10,861 nucleotides of DNA from Desulfovibrionales bacterium (GTDB lineage: Bacteria > Desulfobacterota > Desulfovibrionia > Desulfovibrionales > Desulfomicrobiaceae), in NCBI GenBank assembly GCA_012727515.1, contig JAAYGZ010000045.1, positions 1 through 10,861 on the forward strand, written 5' to 3'. Positions 7,006-10,861 of this stretch are shown here, in pieces; position 1 is the first letter of the stretch; the number at the start of each line of letters is the position of its first letter. The notes beneath the pieces are model-generated. The model made no database searches. It was not told where the DNA came from and saw only the letters and a list, made by a program, of their open reading frames with translations. The translations under genes and the position numbers were made by a program.

Positions 7006-7593
7006 ATGGTCACTATATTTTCTCTTTGTATCAGCTATCTTATCGGGGCAATGCCCTTTGGCCTGCTTATCTCTAAAATCTATTGCGGCGTTGATCCCCG
7101 TGAACAGGGCAGCGGCAATATCGGGGCCACCAATGTTAACCGTCTGTGTGGACAAAAATACGGAGCCATGACCCTGGTGCTGGATGTGCTCAAAGGCATT
7201 GTGCCAGTGCTGATTGCCGCCAGTTTTTCTGATTCCTTGTTTTTCCTGTCCCTGGTGGGCACTGCTGCGGTGTGCGGACATATGTTTTCTGTGTTTCTGA
7301 ACGGCAAAGGAGGCAAAGGAGTGGCAACCTGGGTGGGCGTATTTCTGGCCATTTCCTTTTCCAGCACGCTCTGGTGCGTTCTGGCCTTTTTTGCTGCCCT
7401 GTATTTCTTTAATTACGTATCCCTGGCCTCACTGGTGATGGTTACGCTTATGCCTGTTTTTCTGCTCTTCAAGGGCTTGTTTGGCGCTCTTCCCCTGGCC
7501 CTGGTACTTATGGCTCTTGTGTACTGGAAGCATTCTGATAATATCCAGCGGCTGATGCGCGGTGAGGAACACTTCTGGAAAGCCAAGGCCTGA
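7006..7593 (+). CDS. plsY: Glycerol-3-phosphate acyltransferase PlsY
   Basis: This 195-residue integral membrane protein transfers the acyl group of acyl-phosphate (made by PlsX) to glycerol-3-phosphate, giving lysophosphatidic acid, the first committed step of phospholipid synthesis in most bacteria. The three family motifs are present: GSGNIGATNVNR (35-46), GKGGKGVAT (100-108) and HSDNIQRLMRGEE (176-188, the usual H..N..R...G.E pattern). Hydrophobic segments fit the expected multi-pass topology: about 2-24, 55-72, 77-97, 108-132, 135-157 and 159-174. The length is normal for the family. The ATG at 7006 has AAAGGAG 8 nt upstream; a TTG at 6931 in frame would add a polar, unconserved extension. 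It is followed within 20 bp by a strong terminator, so it is probably the last or only gene of its transcript. No plsX is nearby. Confidence 0.96.
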   Translation: MVTIFSLCISYLIGAMPFGLLISKIYCGVDPREQGSGNIGATNVNRLCGQKYGAMTLVLDVLKGIVPVLIAASFSDSLFFLSLVGTAAVCGHMFSVFLNGKGGKGVATWVGVFLAISFSSTLWCVLAFFAALYFFNYVSLASLVMVTLMPVFLLFKGLFGALPLALVLMALVYWKHSDNIQRLMRGEEHFWKAKA

Positions 7594-7612
7594 TGCAGAC
7601 TCGCATACCCAG

Positions 7613-7639
7613 ACGCGGAGCCTGCTCCGCGTTTTTTTT
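7613..7639 (+). terminator. Rho-independent terminator after plsY
   Basis: ACGCGGAG (7613-7620) pairs perfectly with CTCCGCGT (7625-7632) around the loop CCTG, followed by seven more T residues. It lies 19 bp after the plsY stop and should end that transcript before the regulator gene. There is no A-run on the other side, so it acts on the plus strand only. Confidence 0.92.
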
Positions 7640-7671
7640 CTCCACGTTTATCCGGCATGACAGGACTGCCC

Positions 7672-9045
7672 ATGGCCCACATCCTTATTGTCGATGACGA
7701 CCTCAGCTTGCGCGAGGTTTTAGAGATTGCCCTGAAAAAAAAAGGACACACGGTCTGGACAGCGCCCGACTCTGTCACGGCTTTGGCCATCCTGCACCGT
7801 GAATCCATAGACCTGGTGCTTCTGGATTTACGTCTGGGCCAGGAAAGTGGCTTAGATGTCCTGCAGCGCATTCACGAAACCTGGGCCGAGTTGCCAGTGC
7901 TTATGGTCACAGCCTATGCTGACGCCCAAAGTGCCATCACAGCCATGAAATACGGGGCCAAAGATTATATCAGCAAGCCCTTTGAGCTGGACGACCTGCT
8001 CTATACAGTGGAGCGCACCCTGGAAACAGCCCGCCTCAAAGCGGAAAATTCCTGGCTCAAGGACCAGATCGGCCAGCGCTATGATGAAATTATCGGCTCC
8101 AGTCCACAAATGCGCGAAGTTTTTGATCTGGTGCGACGCATTGCGCCCACAACGATCAATGTCTTGCTTACGGGCGAATCTGGCACTGGCAAAGAGCTTT
8201 TTGCCCGGGCCATCCATCAGGCCAGCCAGCGCAGTGCATATCCATTTTTAGCCATTAACTGTGGCGGGCTGCCGGAAAACCTGATTGAGAGCGAACTCTT
8301 TGGCTTTCGCAAAGGCGCTTTTACTGGCGCAGATCGCACCAAAAAAGGATTACTTGAAATTGCCGCTGGCGGCACCTTGTTTTTGGATGAAGTCGGCGAG
8401 CTTTCTCCTGTGACCCAGGTCAAGCTGTTGCGTTTTATTCAGGAACGCTCTTTTATTCCTCTGGGCAGCACCGAGGCCCTGCACACAGATGTGCGCATCA
8501 TTGCAGCCACAAATCGTAATGTGGAGCAGTGTATGCGCGAGGGGTCCTTTCGCGAAGACCTGTATTACCGTTTAAGCGGGGTAAAGGTGCATCTTCCGCC
8601 CTTGCGCGACCGTGAGAATGACATCACCTTGCTGGCCAAACATTTTTTACATAAAGCCTGCCGTGCTCAAAAGCGTTCGCTCCAGGGCTTTACAGCCGAT
8701 GCGCTGACCAAACTGCGCACCTACCATTATCCTGGCAATGTGCGCGAACTGGAAAACATCATTGAACGCGCTGTCGCACTGGAGCCGGGCCAGAGCATCA
8801 CCGCAGCATCGCTGATCATTTACGAACAGCTCCCAGGCAGTGAATTGGAGTGCGGCCTGGAAAAAGTTCTGTCAGGCCAGACAACCCTGGATGAATATAT
8901 TGCCCTGCACGAAGAAAAAATTCTGCGCGAAGCCATGCGCCGGTGCAATGGACATAAGGGCAAGGCCGCTGAAATGGTGGGCTTAAATTTCAGACAGTTT
9001 CGCTACCGCTTGACCAAGGCAGGGGAAAAAGATGAAGAGGATTGA
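7672..9045 (+). CDS. Sigma-54-dependent response regulator, NtrC/PilR type
   Basis: The 457-residue protein has the three NtrC-family parts. The receiver (1-120) has acidic pocket Asp8-Asp10, phospho-acceptor Asp52 in LVLLDLRLG, Thr80 and Lys102 (SKPF). The AAA+ domain (about 138-370) has Walker A GESGTGKE (168-175), the sigma-54 contact loop GAFTGA (215-220), Walker B GGTLFLDE (233-240), the arginine-finger region [10 protein letters not shown] (293-302) and sensor-2 [11 protein letters not shown] (353-363). The C-terminal Fis-type helix-turn-helix is at about 405-450 ([22 protein letters not shown]), whose FRQFRYRL end recalls PilR. Phosphorylation should drive ATP-dependent opening of sigma-54 promoters. 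The start at 7672 puts AGGA 6 nt upstream and begins [10 protein letters not shown]; an ATG at 7657 adds five residues. No kinase gene adjoins it and targets are unknown. Naming it pilR would need a neighbouring pilS, which is absent here. Confidence 0.93.
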   Translation: MAHILIVDDDLSLREVLEIALKKKGHTVWTAPDSVTALAILHRESIDLVLLDLRLGQESGLDVLQRIHETWAELPVLMVTAYADAQSAITAMKYGAKDYISKPFELDDLLYTVERTLETARLKAENSWLKDQIGQRYDEIIGSSPQMREVFDLVRRIAPTTINVLLTGESGTGKELFARAIHQASQRSAYPFLAINCGGLPENLIESELFGFRKGAFTGADRTKKGLLEIAAGGTLFLDEVGELSPVTQVKLLRFIQERSFIPLGSTEALHTDVRIIAATNRNVEQCMREGSFREDLYYRLSGVKVHLPPLRDRENDITLLAKHFLHKACRAQKRSLQGFTADALTKLRTYHYPGNVRELENIIERAVALEPGQSITAASLIIYEQLPGSELECGLEKVLSGQTTLDEYIALHEEKILREAMRRCNGHKGKAAEMVGLNFRQFRYRLTKAGEKDEED

Positions 9046-9048
9046 TCA

Positions 9049-9074
9049 GTTCATGCATGGTGAACCTCTTTTTT
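9049..9074 (+). terminator. Probable terminator after the response regulator
   Basis: GTTCA (9049-9053) pairs with TGAAC (9061-9065), extendable by one T-G wobble pair. CTC and six T residues (9069-9074) follow. The stem is short and AT-rich, so termination may be partial and the next gene may receive some read-through. Confidence 0.5.
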
Positions 9075-9111
9075 CATATTTTATTTTTGTCATGTCTTAA
9101 GGAGATACTTG

Positions 9112-10434
9112 ATGCCTCAGCCCATCAAAGATGCTGTATCTATCTGCAAAACAATTATGCGCAATGGCTATGATGCCTATGTCATTAATGCCGCGCTTCA
9201 GCGCAAGGTACTTGCCCATTCCAAAGAAGCCGAAGTGGAAATCTGCACTGATATTGACCTGAGCGGACTCAAAAATCTGTTCCCTGAAGTCCGTGCTGGA
9301 CAGGGCGATATCATTGCCCAGATGGAACATAATGACAGCACATTTCTTTTTTATGCTGCTGATGTGACTGATGCCTCGCACCCTGAAGCCTGCGTGGCCC
9401 AGGTTACTCCCAATATGTTGCGCAAGCTGGAGCAGGACGAGCATTTTCCCCTGTATGTGGCCTGCCCGTATATTCCCCGTTCCCGCGATGTGTATGACGG
9501 ATTTGAAAACATTGCTGGCGGACAGATCAAATTTGTGGGCATTGCCGATGAAACCCTTAAGCATGATTACCTGCGGGCTATCCGCGCCCTGCGCTTTTCT
9601 GCCAATTATCACCTGCCCATTGAAGAAAATTCCTGGATATCCATTATTCGCGCTTCTCGCCGGGTGCTGGACTATGTTTCTGTCACTGACATCATGGACG
9701 AATGGCGCAAGGTTGAAGCGGAAAACATGTGGCGTTTTGTGGAACTGCTGTTTGATTCCATGATCTTACATGGACTGTTGCCAGAGCTGGCCGCCCTGAG
9801 TCGAATTTTTCAGGTTAAAAATGACGAGGAAGGTCTTGAATCCGTCTGGCAGCATACCATAGGCGTTATGCACAAATATCCGGAAGAACTGCCTTATGAC
9901 TGGTATGGCACACTGGCCTGCTTCTTTCATGACTGCGGCAAACTCTATGCAGGAGAGTACTATAATGGCCGCGCGACCTTTTATCAGCATCATCGCATTG
10001 GAGCCAAGATTACCCGCAAAATCTTAAAACGCCTGCGCCTGAACACAGAAGAAGTGGACCTTGTCTGCCACCTGGTGCGCAATCACATGCGTTTTCATTT
10101 TATGCTCACAGATAAAGGTATTCGCCGCTTCAAGGCCCTGGATGAATACCCCCGCCTCATTGAGATGACCCGCGCTGACATTAAGGCTCGCAAGGGCAAT
10201 TATGCGGAATTTAATCATAATATGAAAATGCTGGAACGAGCAGACATCCGTGAGGAATTGCTGGAACCACTGCTCAATGGCAAGCAGATCATGGATATTG
10301 CCGCCATCAAGCCTGGCCCTGCCGTGGGCCTGATCCGCGATAACCTGCTGCAGGCCCAGATTTCCGGGGATGTGAATACTCCGGAAGATGCAGTGCGTTT
10401 TGTTATTGCCTATAAGGAAAAAGAACAGCTCTAA
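9112..10434 (+). CDS. CCA-adding-enzyme-like protein with decayed NTase and intact HD domain
   Basis: The 440-residue layout follows bacterial class II tRNA nucleotidyltransferases of the cca type with HD domain. In the N-terminal half the hallmark motifs are altered. GG.VRD is replaced by the stretch YVINAALQRKV (23-33). The DxD metal pair aligns with EVE (41-43) before ICTDIDLSGLKNLFP. The RRDFTINAL motif is not recognisable around 107-130. Downstream scaffold survives: GGQIKFVG (136-143) and HDYLRAIRALRF (151-162), where active enzymes usually have EDPLRILRA.RF. The HD domain looks complete: His248 (WQHT), His273-Asp274 (FFHDCGK), His293/294 (YQHHRIGA) and His325 (RNHMRFH). It is therefore probably a metal-dependent phosphohydrolase or an RNA-binding relic rather than a CCA-adding enzyme; its substrate is unknown. 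The ATG at 9112 follows GGAG at 7 nt; an adjacent TTG at 9109 is less likely. Confidence 0.82.
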   Translation: MPQPIKDAVSICKTIMRNGYDAYVINAALQRKVLAHSKEAEVEICTDIDLSGLKNLFPEVRAGQGDIIAQMEHNDSTFLFYAADVTDASHPEACVAQVTPNMLRKLEQDEHFPLYVACPYIPRSRDVYDGFENIAGGQIKFVGIADETLKHDYLRAIRALRFSANYHLPIEENSWISIIRASRRVLDYVSVTDIMDEWRKVEAENMWRFVELLFDSMILHGLLPELAALSRIFQVKNDEEGLESVWQHTIGVMHKYPEELPYDWYGTLACFFHDCGKLYAGEYYNGRATFYQHHRIGAKITRKILKRLRLNTEEVDLVCHLVRNHMRFHFMLTDKGIRRFKALDEYPRLIEMTRADIKARKGNYAEFNHNMKMLERADIREELLEPLLNGKQIMDIAAIKPGPAVGLIRDNLLQAQISGDVNTPEDAVRFVIAYKEKEQL

Positions 10435-10457
10435 CCCGCCTGGATTTATCACTTCTT

Positions 10458-10487
10458 CTCCCAAGGGCGTCTGAGCGCCTTTGGGAG
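10458..10487 (+). promoter_or_regulatory. Strong hairpin covering the rlmN ribosome site
   Basis: CTCCCAAGGGCG (10458-10469) and CGCCTTTGGGAG (10476-10487) form a 12-bp stem with a single G-U pair and the loop TCTGAG. It lies between the HD-protein stop (10434) and the rlmN ATG (10498). There is no T-run after it. The only Shine-Dalgarno-like sequence for rlmN, GGGAG at 10483-10487, is inside the 3' arm, so the fold would hide it. It could act as a translational control element; the effect is inferred. Confidence 0.6.
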
Positions 10488-10497
10488 TGCCACACAC

Positions 10498-10861
10498 ATG
10501 AATACTCTTCTTGAACGTACCTACCCGGAACTGGAAGCCATAGTCCTTGGCATGGGACACCAGCGCTTTCGGGCCAAACAACTTTGGCAATGGATATGGC
10601 GCATTGGAGCGCAGGATTTTTCTGCCATGACAAATTTGGCCAAGGATTTCCGGGAGCAGCTTGCTGCCACCTGGAACCTGGCCAGGCCTGAAATATGCGC
10701 AGAACGCCACAGCGCAGATGGCACCATCAAGCTCCTGCTGCGTCTGCACGATGGAGCCACAGTGGAAACCGTGCTTATCCCGGACAAGGGCCGCTACACC
10801 CAGTGCCTGTCGTGCCAGATTGGCTGTCCTATGGGCTGCACCTTTTGCAGCACAGGGCTCA
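10498..10861 (+). CDS. rlmN: RlmN, 23S rRNA/tRNA adenine-C2 methyltransferase (5' part)
   Basis: Only the first 121 residues are inside the window. They show the RlmN/Cfr N-terminal region ([14 protein letters not shown], 24-37), the ETVLIPD strand (90-96), [12 protein letters not shown] and the radical-SAM cluster motif C-x3-C-x2-C at Cys110, Cys114 and Cys117 ([12 protein letters not shown]). RlmN uses a [4Fe-4S] cluster and SAM to methylate C2 of A2503 in 23S rRNA and A37 in some tRNAs. The second catalytic cysteine, near the C-terminus, is outside the window. Cfr is a possible alternative, but the N-terminal pattern fits the housekeeping enzyme. The start has GGGAG 10 nt upstream, a rather long spacing, within a hairpin. 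Confidence 0.94.
   Translation, partial: MNTLLERTYPELEAIVLGMGHQRFRAKQLWQWIWRIGAQDFSAMTNLAKDFREQLAATWNLARPEICAERHSADGTIKLLLRLHDGATVETVLIPDKGRYTQCLSCQIGCPMGCTFCSTGL

Noticed and set aside
10024..10749. A 241-residue minus-strand open frame
   Set aside because: It is antisense to the HD domain and crosses into rlmN, both supported by motifs. Its translation has no recognisable domain.
1..10861. CRISPR array, tRNA or rRNA gene, phage or toxin-antitoxin module
   Set aside because: No regularly spaced direct repeats, cloverleaf or rRNA-like sequence, and no small paired genes were seen on either strand.

Overview
The window looks like ordinary chromosomal sequence from a moderate-GC Gram-negative bacterium, most likely a member of Desulfovibrionales or a relative (the former Deltaproteobacteria). 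That placement is inference, resting on a cytoplasmic multi-PAS kinase, a stand-alone AICAR transformylase lacking the IMP cyclohydrolase half, an RNase II with a non-enteric N-terminus, and a PilR/NtrC-like regulator. There is no phage, plasmid or CRISPR signature.

Layout. Positions 1-2869 (minus strand) carry a very long sensor histidine kinase with six PAS domains, cut by the window start inside its ATPase domain. From about 3067 everything reads on the plus strand. A 424-residue AICAR formyltransferase (purH C-terminal half) comes first. A gap of about 390 bp follows, holding repeat-like sequence: inverted ends at 4341-4359 and 4596-4615 around a smaller palindromic element. Next is an RNase II-family exoribonuclease (4733-6775), then a 230-bp gap with a palindrome and a short inverted repeat of the same 12-bp core. 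PlsY acyltransferase (7006-7593) ends in a textbook Rho-independent terminator. A sigma-54-dependent response regulator (7672-9045) follows with a weaker terminator, then a protein built like a tRNA CCA-adding enzyme whose nucleotidyltransferase motifs have decayed while the HD domain is intact (9112-10434). Last is the start of rlmN (10498 to the end), preceded by a strong hairpin that contains its probable Shine-Dalgarno sequence.

How the genes relate. This is mostly a string of separately transcribed genes rather than one operon: gaps, terminators and repeats break it up. Themes are purine synthesis (purH), RNA turnover and modification (RNase II, CCA-like HD protein, RlmN), phospholipid synthesis (PlsY) and signalling (kinase and sigma-54 regulator). 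The kinase and the regulator are about 4.8 kb apart on opposite strands, and nothing in the sequence proves they are partners.

I see no clear new multi-gene system. The most interesting items are the degenerate CCA-enzyme/HD protein, the rlmN leader hairpin, the repeated inverted motif in two intergenic gaps, and the split PurH.
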